A DNA stretch of 55,884 nt from Verrucomicrobiia bacterium (GCA_028687435.1 JAQUAF010000037.1:1-55884), one strand, 5' to 3'. Shown: positions 27,615 to 36,996, counted from the first letter of the stretch. A program made the numbers and translations. The notes: a model not told the origin generated them from the letters alone.

Positions 27615-28826
27615 ATGAAAGCCCTGCCGACCAGCAATGCCCTGCCGCTCTACCTCCAATTGGAGGAGATCATTCGCAAGGATGTGGCGAATGGCCAGTT
27701 AAGACCCGGTGAACTTCTTCCCAGGGAGGAGGAACTGTGCCGCACCTACAAGGTCAGCCCCATTACGGTCAAGCGCGCGTTGGTGGACTTGACGCGCGGC
27801 GGTTTGCTGATGCGCATCAAAAGCAAGGGGACTTTTGTCCGTCCGGACTTTTCACCAAAACCACCGGCGACGGTTTCAATGCCGGCCAGGCGGAAGCTCC
27901 TTTCCTTCATTGTTCCGGATATTGAAGACCTTTTCCTCCATGAGATTTATCAGGGAGTGGAGTCGGTTGCCGGGGCCAATGGTTATCTGGTTTCCGTGTT
28001 GAGTTCCAATTGCGATGTCAGCAAGGAAGTCAAAAATCTTGAGTTTCTGAAAGAAGGCATGGCGGAAGGCGCCATCATTTTTCCGTTCTGGGGACGGGCC
28101 AATGTCACGCAGCTTCTGGAATTGAAAAAGATGCGGTTCCCCTTTGTTTTGATTGACCGGTTTTACCGGGACATGAAGACCGACATGGTGGTTGTGGATA
28201 ATTTTTCCGGAGGTTGTGAGGCCGCCAGACATCTGCTTTCCCTTGGACATCGGAAGATCGCCCATATCATGGGGGTGGAATGCACCGCAAACGAGGATCG
28301 GTTTGAGGGCTATTTGTCGGCCTTGAACAAGGCCGGCATCCAACCGCTTCCCAGTTTGGTGAGAAAGATCCAACCCTTTGAGGCTGAGGACAGCATTCGT
28401 TTTGAACCGGACGATGTGGGTGGATACAATGAAACCCTGGCCCTCCTGAAGCAAAAGGAACGGCCAACGGCCATTTTTGCGGGAAATGATTACATTGCGC
28501 TGGGATGTCTGAAGGCGCTCAAGGAAAAAGGAATCTGTGTGCCCCGGGACATGGCCTTGGTCGGATTCGACGACCTGAGTTTTTCCGTCCGGCTGGAAAT
28601 TCCCCTCACCACCGTTCACCAGCCAAAATTTGAAATTGGCAGGCAGGCGACCGAACTTTTGCTGAAACGGCTTCAGGAAAAACAGGCGGTGGAGAAGCCG
28701 GAGCCGGTTCAACTGGTATTGAAAACGGAATTGGTTGTCCGGGAATCCTCGGGCGCCATCCGTTCCCGTCCGGCAAAAACGGAAGGCCGCAAATCCAAGG
28801 CGAATAATCTTCAACTTGCAGTTTGA
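27615..28826 (+). CDS. GntR-LacI hybrid transcriptional regulator
   Basis: 403 aa. N-terminal GntR-type winged helix (about 10-75: PLYLQLEEIIRKDVANGQLR, then PGELLPREEELCRTYKVS, TVKRALVDL, KGTFV). The C-terminal effector domain (95-380) is of the LacI/periplasmic-binding type, with SFIVPDIEDLFLHEIYQGVE at the N-lobe and VGFDDLSFSVRLEIPLTTVHQP near the end; the family binds sugars. It is the first gene of a likely operon with the Gfo/Idh oxidoreductase (40 bases downstream) and inositol-phosphate synthase, so an inducer linked to that metabolism is a fair guess. Start at ATG 27615; no obvious ribosome binding site. Confidence 0.9.
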   Translation: MKALPTSNALPLYLQLEEIIRKDVANGQLRPGELLPREEELCRTYKVSPITVKRALVDLTRGGLLMRIKSKGTFVRPDFSPKPPATVSMPARRKLLSFIVPDIEDLFLHEIYQGVESVAGANGYLVSVLSSNCDVSKEVKNLEFLKEGMAEGAIIFPFWGRANVTQLLELKKMRFPFVLIDRFYRDMKTDMVVVDNFSGGCEAARHLLSLGHRKIAHIMGVECTANEDRFEGYLSALNKAGIQPLPSLVRKIQPFEAEDSIRFEPDDVGGYNETLALLKQKERPTAIFAGNDYIALGCLKALKEKGICVPRDMALVGFDDLSFSVRLEIPLTTVHQPKFEIGRQATELLLKRLQEKQAVEKPEPVQLVLKTELVVRESSGAIRSRPAKTEGRKSKANNLQLAV

Positions 28827-28866
28827 AAAACCTGCATCAACCAACAAACCCATAAAGGAGTTAAAT

Positions 28867-30033
28867 ATGCCCAAAGTAGGAATCGGAGTCATCGGATGCG
28901 GCAGCATTGCCAATGTCGCCCATTTTCCCTCCATCGCGAAAGCCGAGGGAGTGGAACTTGTCGCCGTGTGCGACACCAATGAGGAACACGCGCGCAAGGC
29001 CGCCCAGAAGTGGAACGCCAAATCGTGGTACCTGGATTACAAAAAAATGCTTGCGGAGAGAAAGGATCTCAATGCGGTGGTGATTGCCACGCCTCCGAAA
29101 TACCACTGCGAACAAGGCGTTGCCTGTGCCGGGAAAGGTTTGCACCTGTTGATCGAAAAACCGTTGACCGTCACCAACCATGAGGCATGGGAAGTCGTCA
29201 ATGCCGCCAAAAAGGCCGGTGTCAAGCTCATGGTGGGCTGCGACCGCCGGTTCTGGCCGCAAAACCAGTGGGCCAAGAAATTGATCGAGGAAGGGGTCAT
29301 TGGAAAAGTGGCCATGGGACGCGCCACCATGCATGAGCATGTCAAATTCTACCAGGACAACCTGGCGATGAGCGATTTCCGCCTTTATCCGGAAATTGCC
29401 GGAGGAAGCGCGGTTTCCGACACCGGCGCCCATGCCATTGACCTTTTGGTCTGGCTGGTCGGTTCCCCGGTCAAACGGGTGACAGGCATTGCGGACAGGA
29501 GGGTGTTGCCGGAGAAGTACTCCAAGTGCGACGATTCCGCCGTTGTTTTGATGGAGCATCAAAATGGCGCGCTGAGTTATGTCAGTTGCAACCGGTTCAG
29601 CCCGGTGGTTTCCCAGTTCACCGAAATGTACGGCGAGGAGGGCACCATCTTCACCTGTTCCGACGCCCAGAATCCCTATCAAACCGCGCCCTTGGCGGTT
29701 TACACCAACAAGGATTACGAAGGCACTCAATTGCCGGAGTTGATCCGAAAATACCGCTGGCCCCAGGTGTTCTGGGGAGAGGATATCATCACCCATCCCG
29801 TGCAAAAACGCTGGGTTAGCATGTATCCTCCAAGAGAGCCCAACAATTATTACTACCTGTGCCAGCATTTCATCGATTGCATTGTCAACAACAAGGAACC
29901 CCTCACCAGGGGCGAGGACGGTGCTCACGCGGTGGAAGTCATGTGCGCGGTGTTCAAGTCCATGCGGACCAATTCGTGGGTTGACCTGCCGTTGAAGGAG
30001 GAGGTTTTCCCTCCTTACTACAAGAGGTCCTGA
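28867..30033 (+). CDS. Gfo/Idh/MocA-family oxidoreductase
   Basis: 388 aa NAD(P)-dependent dehydrogenase. Rossmann motif GVIGCGSIA (7-15), EKP (97-99, with the usual lysine), and the second-domain active-site pattern D185-x3-H189-x2-D192 (DTGAHAID). These residues are complete, so activity is likely; substrates in the family include inositols, sugars and sugar acids. AAGGAG six bases before the ATG. Between the regulator and the inositol-phosphate synthase, so inositol 2-dehydrogenase-like activity is attractive but unproved. A GC hairpin follows at 30059-30075. Confidence 0.9.
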   Translation: MPKVGIGVIGCGSIANVAHFPSIAKAEGVELVAVCDTNEEHARKAAQKWNAKSWYLDYKKMLAERKDLNAVVIATPPKYHCEQGVACAGKGLHLLIEKPLTVTNHEAWEVVNAAKKAGVKLMVGCDRRFWPQNQWAKKLIEEGVIGKVAMGRATMHEHVKFYQDNLAMSDFRLYPEIAGGSAVSDTGAHAIDLLVWLVGSPVKRVTGIADRRVLPEKYSKCDDSAVVLMEHQNGALSYVSCNRFSPVVSQFTEMYGEEGTIFTCSDAQNPYQTAPLAVYTNKDYEGTQLPELIRKYRWPQVFWGEDIITHPVQKRWVSMYPPREPNNYYYLCQHFIDCIVNNKEPLTRGEDGAHAVEVMCAVFKSMRTNSWVDLPLKEEVFPPYYKRS

Positions 30034-30058
30034 CAAAGGAAGGAATTTAAACGATAAC

Positions 30059-30075
30059 CCGGCGCCAAGGGCCGG
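30059..30075 (+). other. Intercistronic hairpin between Gfo/Idh and ino1
   Basis: CCGGC / GCCGG arms with inner CC/GG pairs and a two-base loop. No T-tract; likely an attenuating or stabilising stem within the operon, not a full terminator. Confidence 0.45.
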
Positions 30076-30137
30076 TTCATGAACAAAACAGGAAAAATCC
30101 AACAAACAAATCAAACAAAGAAAAAGGAGTCAGTTAA

Positions 30138-31226
30138 ATGTCGAAGATCAAAATTGCAGTGGCAGGAATTGGGAACTGCACCAGTTCGTTGGTGCAGGGC
30201 GGAGTTTTTTATAAGAATCTGAAGGTGAAGGCCGGGGAAGTGATTCCCGGATTGATGCACCCGACGCTGGGCGGATACACGGTCAGCGATATCGAGACGG
30301 TGGTGGCCATTGATGTGGACGCGCGCAAGGTGGGCAAGGATCTGTCCGAAGCCCTGTGGGAGGCGCCCAATTGCACCCAGAAGTTCTCGGATGTGCCGCA
30401 TCTGGGAGTGAAGGTAATGATGGGGCCGGTGATGGACGGGGTGTCGGAGCATCTGAAGCGTTATGTGCAGGTGTCCAATGAGAAACCCATTGGCAGCGTG
30501 GATGAGATGGCCGAGATCTACAAGAAGAACAAGGTGGACGTGCTGGTGATCAACCTGCCGACGGCCTCTGAGAAGGCGACGTGGTTTTACTGCGAAGCGG
30601 CGTTGAAGGCCGGAGTTGGGATTGTGAACGGGATTCCCGTTTTGGTTGCCAACAACAAGGAATTCGCGGCAAAGGCGGAGAAGAACAAGGTTCCGATCGT
30701 CGGGGACGATTACAAGAGCCAGTTGGGCGGAACGATTCTGGATCGCGCGTTGTTGCACCTGTGCGTGCAGCGCGGGATCAAGATCACCAAGTCCTACCAA
30801 CTCAATTACGGTGGCAACACGGACTTCTGGAATCTGACAGACTGGCAGCGTGGCAAGACCAAGCACGCGTCGAAGAAGAGGGGCGTGGATGCGGTGATGC
30901 CGTATGAAGCTCCGTTTTCGGTGAACGTGTCGCAGCTGGAAGTGCTGGACGACGACAAGATCTGCCGCATTGAGATTTGGGGCGAGAACTTCGGCGGCAC
31001 GCCGATCTCGATGGAAGCCAAACTGAGGGTGGTGGACAGTCCGAACTCGGCAGGCGTGATGGTGGACGGGATTCGCTGCTGCAAACTGGCGATGGATCGC
31101 GGGATTGGCGGAGTGCTGGAAAGCGCCTCGTCGTACCTGTCGAAGAGCGCGCCGACGCAGTATGCGACGGACGAGGAAGCCCGCGCGGTGATGGATGAGT
31201 TCATCGATGGCAAGCGTCAGCGGTAA
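30138..31226 (+). CDS. ino1: Inositol-3-phosphate synthase
   Basis: Converts glucose 6-phosphate to 1D-myo-inositol 3-phosphate with catalytic NAD. 362 aa, the short prokaryotic form. The Rossmann start IAVAGIGNCTSSLVQG (5-20) and the catalytic block GDDYKSQLGGTILDRAL with SYQLNYGGNTDFWNL are near-identical to the family, as is SKSAPTQY at the C-terminus. AAGGAG lies before the ATG. A putative inositol dehydrogenase upstream and a PfkB kinase downstream suggest inositol or polyol-phosphate metabolism, either for phospholipid/solute synthesis or a catabolic shunt. Confidence 0.95.
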   Translation: MSKIKIAVAGIGNCTSSLVQGGVFYKNLKVKAGEVIPGLMHPTLGGYTVSDIETVVAIDVDARKVGKDLSEALWEAPNCTQKFSDVPHLGVKVMMGPVMDGVSEHLKRYVQVSNEKPIGSVDEMAEIYKKNKVDVLVINLPTASEKATWFYCEAALKAGVGIVNGIPVLVANNKEFAAKAEKNKVPIVGDDYKSQLGGTILDRALLHLCVQRGIKITKSYQLNYGGNTDFWNLTDWQRGKTKHASKKRGVDAVMPYEAPFSVNVSQLEVLDDDKICRIEIWGENFGGTPISMEAKLRVVDSPNSAGVMVDGIRCCKLAMDRGIGGVLESASSYLSKSAPTQYATDEEARAVMDEFIDGKRQR

Positions 31227-31242
31227 GAAGCGGGGTTGTTTG

Positions 31243-31283
31243 GGCTGCAGGCTGAAGGTTTTGATGACCGGAGGCCTGCAGCC
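31243..31283 (+). terminator. Hairpin after ino1
   Basis: Perfect 10-bp arms GGCTGCAGGC / GCCTGCAGCC with a 21-base loop, 17 bases after the stop. No run of T follows. It resembles the dispersed TTGTTT-GGCTG-type sequence also seen at 53661-53680. Confidence 0.5.
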
Positions 31284-31306
31284 TATCCGCCTGCGGTTTG
31301 AAAAAT

Positions 31307-31373
31307 GGCGGTGAAGGAGCCCCGCCCTCCATTGTTCGCAAACAAAATGGGAGGGCGGGGCTCCCGCACCGCC
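31307..31373. repeat. Large GC-rich palindrome, between ino1 and pfkB-like gene
   Basis: GGCGGTGAAGGAGCCCCGCC and GGCGGGGCTCCCGCACCGCC arms around a short AT-rich loop. One of at least four near-identical hairpins (35546, 41701, 44819), with a hybrid at 24257. Confidence 0.85.
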
Positions 31374-31399
31374 ACGTTTAAGACGAGAGAATTATTAAG

Positions 31400-32347
31400 A
31401 TGAACCTGGTTGTCATTGGACATTTGTTGAAGGAGCGGATTGTTTTTCCGGATAAGAAGGAAATCGGGCCGATATTGGGCAGCCCTGCCGCCTACGGTTC
31501 GGTGGCGGCCGCCTGTTTGGGCATGAAGACGGGATTGATCACCCGCATCGGAAAGGACATGCCGGAGAAGCTGGTGGATATTTTGAGGCAGGCGGGGGTG
31601 GATACGGCGGGAATCCGGGTCGGGGAAAAAACCACCTCGAACCTTCTGATTTATGAGAGCCAGGAACGGAAGCGGTTGGAATTTTTGCAACGGGCGGAAG
31701 ACCTTGTGGCCGGGGATGTGCCGGAATCCTATCTTGGGGCGGAGATGTTTTTGATCGCGCCGATCAATGATGAGATCGACCGGTCGTTGGTGGCGGATTT
31801 GCGCCGGCGAAACAAGGCCATGTCGGTGGAACTCAGCGGATTCGGCGGCGCATCGACCAGCAAGGAATGCCGGATGTCGCGGGAGGAGAGGCTTGGGCGG
31901 TTGAAAGAACTGGCGGGGCAGGTGAAGATCATCAAAGGGGGGGAGGAGGATTTTAAATGCCTGTTTGGGGAAGGGGTGGATGTGGAACAAAAGGCGCGTC
32001 AATTTCTTGGATGGGGGGCGGAGATTTGCCTGGTTACGCTGGGGAGCAAGGGCGCGCTGGTGGCGGCGCAGGGAGATGCGGCCAGGGAGGGATTTCCAGG
32101 CTGCGGCGGCGAACTGCGGGTGGAACGTGTGGCGCCATTCCATGTGAAGGCGATCGATTGCACGGGCGCCGGGGACGTGTGGCACGCGGGCTTTCTGCAT
32201 GAATACTTGAAAACAAAAAATCTGAAGCGGGCGGCATCGTTTGCCTGCGCCCTCTCATCGATTCTCATTGAACGCACCGGAGGGGTGGTCTGCGAGCGTT
32301 TTCCCTCCGCCGCGCAGGTTTACGAACGGATGAAATCCATTGAATAA
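31400..32347 (+). CDS. PfkB-family carbohydrate kinase
   Basis: 315 aa ribokinase-fold kinase, cytosolic. The C-terminal DCTGAGDVWHAGF motif (253-265) supplies the anion hole GAGD and the base D259. The N-terminal Gly-Gly of the family is replaced by LGSPAAYGSVAAACLG (26-41), the form seen in several sugar and nucleoside kinases. Substrate unknown; with ino1 and Gfo/Idh upstream, an inositol, keto-inositol or ketose phosphate is possible. 16 bases after a palindrome that may separate it from the ino1 operon. No clear ribosome binding site; start chosen as first Met of the conserved N-terminus. Confidence 0.88.
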   Translation: MNLVVIGHLLKERIVFPDKKEIGPILGSPAAYGSVAAACLGMKTGLITRIGKDMPEKLVDILRQAGVDTAGIRVGEKTTSNLLIYESQERKRLEFLQRAEDLVAGDVPESYLGAEMFLIAPINDEIDRSLVADLRRRNKAMSVELSGFGGASTSKECRMSREERLGRLKELAGQVKIIKGGEEDFKCLFGEGVDVEQKARQFLGWGAEICLVTLGSKGALVAAQGDAAREGFPGCGGELRVERVAPFHVKAIDCTGAGDVWHAGFLHEYLKTKNLKRAASFACALSSILIERTGGVVCERFPSAAQVYERMKSIE

Positions 32348-32395
32348 CCCGGTTGACCTTGCGCGGAATGTCCGGCTGGGTTAGCTTGTAGCAGG

Positions 32396-33043
32396 ATGCA
32401 ATACGAGGAAAACAATTCATGCCGGAGAAGGGGGTTCACACTCGTGGAGTTGTTGGTCACCATAGCCATCATCAGCCTGTTGGCCGCCATGCTTGCGCCG
32501 GCGCTCAAGCAGTCGCGCGAAAAAGTCCGGCAGATCAGTTGCATGAACAACCTGCGTCAATTTGGATCAGCCATGATCCTTTACGCCAACGACAATGACG
32601 ATTACATTATTCCTTATCATGGCGGTTGGAACCTTTATTTCAGCCGGCAGTTGATCGAAACCATGGGCATGAAATATTGTCAAAATGGAACATGGACGGT
32701 GAAGGACAATGTGCCCAAGGTGCTTTTTTGCCCATCGGACCCATCGCCTTACCAGGCCGCCCCGCCGACCGGCGATTTTTTTGGCAGTTATGGATGGACC
32801 CGCGGCATTTCCGGTGTGTACAACGACCAGGACACGCTTCCGTTTCACAGGCTTGGAGAGGCGGTTTCACCCGCCAACACCGTGATCAGCGCGGAAATAA
32901 AAGCCAGCGCGAATGTCGTCAGCGTGTCTGTCTCCTTTGATTTTACCCATCATGGAATGGGATTGAATGTTCTTTTTTTGGACGGGCATGTGTCGTTTGT
33001 CACTCCAGCAGACGCCAGCCTTCTAAAATTCACGCTGAACTAG
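32396..33043 (+). CDS. Type II pseudopilin-like protein with H-X9-DG C-terminus
   Basis: 215 aa. The prepilin site is RRRG|FTLVE: cleavage after G13, E18 is Glu5 of the mature protein, followed by the hydrophobic helix [19 protein letters not shown]. Behind the stalk is a globular domain with a [11 protein letters not shown] helix and aromatic loops. The terminal [13 protein letters not shown] is the H-X9-DG signature of the large PVC family. Predicted substrate of prepilin peptidase and part of a type II-like secretion or surface structure. It lies 48 bases after the kinase and 30 bases before a UroD-like gene. An imperfect AACCC/GGGTT stem lies at about 32347-32382. Confidence 0.88.
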   Translation: MQYEENNSCRRRGFTLVELLVTIAIISLLAAMLAPALKQSREKVRQISCMNNLRQFGSAMILYANDNDDYIIPYHGGWNLYFSRQLIETMGMKYCQNGTWTVKDNVPKVLFCPSDPSPYQAAPPTGDFFGSYGWTRGISGVYNDQDTLPFHRLGEAVSPANTVISAEIKASANVVSVSVSFDFTHHGMGLNVLFLDGHVSFVTPADASLLKFTLN

Positions 33044-33073
33044 TCCGGAGTGACCGCAAAGAATTCGCAAATC

Positions 33074-34138
33074 ATGACCCATCGGGAACTTTTTCATCAA
33101 ATCATGCACTACGGCTCCTTTGACCGGATGCCGGTGGTGCATTGGGGGGGGTGGACGGAAACCACGGAACGCTGGCATGCCGAGGGATTGCCGCGCGGTT
33201 GCGATGTGCGTCAATTTTTGGGGGCAACACCCCATTGGGCTTTTATCAACGCGGATTTTGGCCTTTACCCCTGTTTTGAGGAGCGAGTTCTGGAGGAAAC
33301 AGCCGATCACCGTGTGGTGATGGGAAAAGACGGCGTGGTTTTCAAGGCGGGCAAGAGTCAAAGCAGCATTCCTCATTACATCGATTTCACCTTCAAATCC
33401 GCCGCGGACTGGGATGAGTACAAGAAGCGGCTTCAACCCCATCCGGGCCGGTTGCCGGAGAATCTTGATGAACAGATTAAAAAAGCCGTGGATTCCGGCC
33501 TGGCCATTTGTTTGGACACCGGTTCCCTCATGGGATGGATCCGCAATTGGATGGGCGTGGAAAACATGTCTTATCTCATGAGCGACGATCCCGATGTCTA
33601 TGCCGACATGGTGATGACCATTGCGGATCTTGTGTGTTGGGGGATTGACCAGGTGCTGCCCAAGGTGAAGGTTGATTTTGGTTTTGGATGGGAGGATATT
33701 TGCGGCAAGTCCGGGCCCTTTGTCAGCCCGGCTCTTTTCGGTCAATGCGTGGCGCCAGGTTACCGGAAAATCCGCGAAAGGCTCGAGCGGTACGGGGTTC
33801 GTCTTTATGGCATCGACAGCGATGGGGATGTGACCGCCCTTGCCGGACATTGGCTGGATGCGGGCGTCAATCTGCTGTTTCCGATCGAGGTGGGCACATG
33901 GAAGGGGGACGCAAATGTTTACCGGAAAAAATACGGCAAGGAGCTTCGCATCATCGGCAATTTTGACAAGATTGCTTTGGAACGGGGCCGCGGCGATGTG
34001 GATGCCGAACTGAAACGCCTCATGCCGTTGATGAGGGAGGGCGGCTTCATGATCATGCCCGATCATTTGATCACACCGGGGACCGCGCTTGAGGATTACC
34101 GCTGGTATCTCAACCGTTTGCGGGAGATTCGCTTTTAA
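33074..34138 (+). CDS. Uroporphyrinogen-decarboxylase-family protein (not HemE)
   Basis: 354 aa, cytosolic. The UroD-like fold is suggested by FDRMPVVHWGGWTET near the start, a TIM-barrel alternation, and LITPGTALEDYRWYL near the C-terminus. It lacks the HemE N-terminal PVWFMRQ-type motif, so tetrapyrrole decarboxylation is unlikely; the family includes corrinoid methyltransferases and many uncharacterised PVC proteins. No corrinoid protein is nearby. The ATG at 33074 begins the conserved part; a GTG at 33050 is possible. Its place in a carbohydrate operon suggests demethylation or one-carbon transfer, but that is speculative. Confidence 0.75.
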   Translation: MTHRELFHQIMHYGSFDRMPVVHWGGWTETTERWHAEGLPRGCDVRQFLGATPHWAFINADFGLYPCFEERVLEETADHRVVMGKDGVVFKAGKSQSSIPHYIDFTFKSAADWDEYKKRLQPHPGRLPENLDEQIKKAVDSGLAICLDTGSLMGWIRNWMGVENMSYLMSDDPDVYADMVMTIADLVCWGIDQVLPKVKVDFGFGWEDICGKSGPFVSPALFGQCVAPGYRKIRERLERYGVRLYGIDSDGDVTALAGHWLDAGVNLLFPIEVGTWKGDANVYRKKYGKELRIIGNFDKIALERGRGDVDAELKRLMPLMREGGFMIMPDHLITPGTALEDYRWYLNRLREIRF

Positions 34139-34301
34139 CCTGCATATTTTATCAAAAGATGAAAACGATGTGTCCTGCCAGCTTCGATTCCAGTCCCTCC
34201 AGGCGGAACTTCCGTCCAGGGTTGAGAAACATTGGCTCATTGCCTCCACCCCCTGAACCGTGAACTCTGAACCCTTGAACCACGCCAATGATTGAATCAT
34301 C

Positions 34302-35508
34302 ATGAAAAAACATTCCGATCAAAAAATGAAGGCGGCAAAGCTCAAATCCATCGTGTTTGACCAGTTGCCCATCCACGACACCTGCTGGTCCCTGATCACC
34401 GGCGTGGATGGCCGGCTTTACATTGGCGTTTGCGGGGAGATGACCGGCGGCCTGAGCGCCTTTCTCGCATCCTATGATCCGCGGACGGAAAAAGTGGACT
34501 ATCATTTCGAGGTGGCCGAGGTTTTTGGGATTATTCCGGAGAAGGGAGAGGCATCCCAGTCCAAGATTCATTATTCCCTGCTCAGCGATTCGGATGGGAT
34601 GATTTATGGGGCCACCCATTCCACGGGCGCTCCGCTGGGCGATTTTCTCTGGCGTCCCTGGAATTGCTGGACCCATCCCATCAAGAATTTCCGCGGCTCA
34701 TGCCTGTTTGGTTACAATCCAAAAAAGCGCGAGATTCTTTTCACGGACATGTTGCTGCCCCGGGAGGGAACCCGGTGCATGGCGATCAGCAACAAACGGA
34801 GAAAATTGTTCGGCATTTCCTATCCGAGGAATCATTTTTTCATTTACGACCTGGAGAAACATGAGTTGCGGGATCTTGGCCGGATCGGCAGCATCAATCC
34901 CCAATGTATTTTTCTCGATCCCGACGAGAACGCCTATACCACCGATGATTACGGCAACCTGATCCGTTGCGATGGCGAGAAGGAGGAGATCGAGGAGGTG
35001 GGGGTTCAAATTGCGCATGCGTCTTTCCGCAACGGATTCCACAATGTGTTTTACGATGTGGCGCCTTCGCCCGACGGGGAAAGCGTTTATGGCGCAACCT
35101 GGACTTTTGGCGAAAGGCTTTTCTGCTACAATTTCAGGAAAAAGAAACTCTACGATTTTGGAAAGACGTTTGGAGGGGAGGTTGAGGAATGGGCGCATAT
35201 CATCAACAGCCATGTGGGGGGGGCTGGTTTTTGGCAATGATGGAAAACTTTATTTTTCCACCAACCTGCGTCTGGGAGGAAAGATGGCGCCCCATCTGGC
35301 TGTGTTCGATCCCGCCACTGAAAAACGCGAGATTCTGGGTGTGATCACCCACGGAGGAAAACCCGCGGATCATATTTCCAGGGCGGCGTTTGATTTCGGC
35401 GGCAATCTGTATTTTGCGGAAGTCGGCAACAGTCCGACCAAGTTGTTCAAATATGAGGGCGCCAGGGGAAAAGGGGGAATGAAAAGAGCGATAAGGTATT
35501 GGGGGTGA
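34302..35508 (+). pseudogene. Beta-propeller-like protein, frameshifted at a G8 run
   Basis: The first frame encodes 312 aa to a stop at 35240; from 35224 the +1 frame continues the same propeller-like sequence to 35508. Removing one G from the G8 run (35216-35223) gives one protein of about 401 aa, joining VGG to LVFGNDGKLYFSTN. Blades show GRLYIG, GMIYGAT, GKLYFSTN. No signal peptide, no family named with confidence; SMP-30 or PL22-like propellers are distant analogues. The G-run could be phase-variable, a sequencing error, or a true mutation. The next gene (35695) encodes a related propeller. An in-frame ATG at 34326 is an alternative start. Confidence 0.7.
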
Positions 35509-35514
35509 AACTAG

Positions 35515-35672
35515 ATGTTAAGGAAATTCAAAGGTTGCTGGAAAAGGCGGTGCGGGAGCCCCGCCCTCCTTTGCCTTGCATAAAATGGAGGGCGGGGCTC
35601 CCGCACCGCCTTGTTGAGTTTCTGCGTCGAGCGTCAAACATCGAGCCGCCACGCCCCGGCGTGACTTAATTT
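35515..35672. repeat. Composite repeat A with GC-rich palindrome
   Basis: Begins with TGTTAAGGAAATTCAAAGG, then the palindrome 35546-35610 (GGCGGTGCGGGAGCCCCGCC and its complement around an AT-rich loop), and ends in TCTGCGTCGAGCGTC ... GTGACTTAATTT. The same order occurs at 41669-41873 and 44701-44980. It ends 22 bases before the next start codon, so it makes the 5' leader of that gene. Confidence 0.85.
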
Positions 35673-35694
35673 AAAATTTTTAATTATTAAAGGC

Positions 35695-36996
35695 ATGAAA
35701 ACATTGAATCTTAAAAACAGAAAATGGCCGTCTCCACCCCCGCACGACAAACGGTTTCAAGGGGACGGAATCAAGGGATTTTTGCGCTTGCGCGCGGAAT
35801 ATGAGAAAAGCGCCTTTGTCAGCGAGGGGCATGTCGAAGTCCGGCGGCTCGGGCCGTCGTCATTCGTCAGACCCATTCCGCCTGGCGAATGCGCCATCAC
35901 GGCTCTGGTCCGTTACACGGGGGGGAAGATTTACGGGGGAACCTCCGGCAGGCGGGCGCATCTCTTCTATTACGATCCCTCGCCGGACGCCGATGTGGTG
36001 GTGGATATCGGGGTGGTCGCGGAAAAAACCAGGATCACCGGCATGGTTGCCGGCGAGAAGATCTACATTGCAACCGATGGCGAAAAAGGGGGGATTTTAT
36101 ACGCCTATTCGCCCTGCGAAGTTTTGATGGAAAAACTGCAGGTGGCCGGGATGGGGTTGAGGGAAATTTTCGATTCCCCGGTGGAAGACCAGATGTTCCA
36201 CAGCATTGTGGATCCGTGTCATTCCGCCGGCAAGATCGAGGTGTTCAAAAAGATTTTTCACAATCAGGGAATTGAGGGATTGGTCATGGATGAAAAACGG
36301 AAGGTTCTTTACGGGCTTTCTTCGAAACAGGGAACGCTGTTCGCCTGCGATGTCCGGTCCGGCAGGGTGAGTTTGAAGGGAAAAGTGGATCAGCTGGAGG
36401 AGTTTTCCCGGAAACTGGCAGTGGATGGGGACGGGGTGGTTTATGGCGCGGGGTGCAGCGGACGGTTGTTCCGGTTTGATCCGGAGAAGGGGAAGATTGA
36501 GCATCTGGATTTGTTCCTTCCATCCCTCAAGGGGCGCCAGGCGTATGCCCGGGTTGACGCATGGGCGCCGGATGCAAGAACAGGCGTGATTTACGGCGGA
36601 ACCGTGGATGGCATTGTTTTTGTGTTCGATCCAAAGGCCGGGAAGATCATTTGCCTGGGCAAACCCATTGATCAGATGCGTGTTCGCGCCCTGACGATTG
36701 GAAATGACGGACGTATTTTTGGCGTGGGCGGGGAACCCGGCAAATGCTGCCACCTTTTTGTCTATGAACCCTGTTCGCGGCAACTGCGCGATCTGGGCTT
36801 TATGCTGGCGGCTGTTGAGACGCCGTGGTACGGCTATGAGATCGATTGCGCGGCGACGGGGCGCGATGGGGAAATCTATTTTGGTGAGAACGACCGGATC
36901 AGCAACCTTTTCATCTATCATCCCGCCATTGGACCGGGATGCGCGTGTGGAAAGGAATCTTTTTGCCGCAGTTCCCCAGCCGGGGATGGCCGGTGA
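35695..36996 (+). CDS. Second cytosolic beta-propeller-like protein
   Basis: 433 aa, no signal peptide. Repeated short blades (GKIYGGTSG, EKIYIATDGE, KVLYGLSSKQG, GVVYGAGCSG, GVIYGGTVDG, GRIFGVGG, GEIYFGEND) with a strand ending in FxFDPxxGKI mark a six- or seven-bladed propeller related to the frameshifted neighbour. Function unknown: sugar lyase/isomerase, lactonase-like or binding are options. Base composition like neighbours. Its last four bases (GTGA) overlap the HAD gene, so the two are co-translated. The leader is a composite repeat; no ribosome binding site is clear. Confidence 0.75.
   Translation: MKTLNLKNRKWPSPPPHDKRFQGDGIKGFLRLRAEYEKSAFVSEGHVEVRRLGPSSFVRPIPPGECAITALVRYTGGKIYGGTSGRRAHLFYYDPSPDADVVVDIGVVAEKTRITGMVAGEKIYIATDGEKGGILYAYSPCEVLMEKLQVAGMGLREIFDSPVEDQMFHSIVDPCHSAGKIEVFKKIFHNQGIEGLVMDEKRKVLYGLSSKQGTLFACDVRSGRVSLKGKVDQLEEFSRKLAVDGDGVVYGAGCSGRLFRFDPEKGKIEHLDLFLPSLKGRQAYARVDAWAPDARTGVIYGGTVDGIVFVFDPKAGKIICLGKPIDQMRVRALTIGNDGRIFGVGGEPGKCCHLFVYEPCSRQLRDLGFMLAAVETPWYGYEIDCAATGRDGEIYFGENDRISNLFIYHPAIGPGCACGKESFCRSSPAGDGR

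Noticed and set aside
27615..31226. Standard iol inositol catabolic operon
   Set aside because: No IolB, IolC, IolD or IolJ homologues, and ino1 is biosynthetic in known systems; only the Gfo/Idh and possible IolE/I-like genes fit.
35216..35240. Programmed ribosomal frameshift at the G8 run
   Set aside because: No stimulatory stem or Shine-Dalgarno-like element was identified right after it; slippage or sequencing error is simpler.
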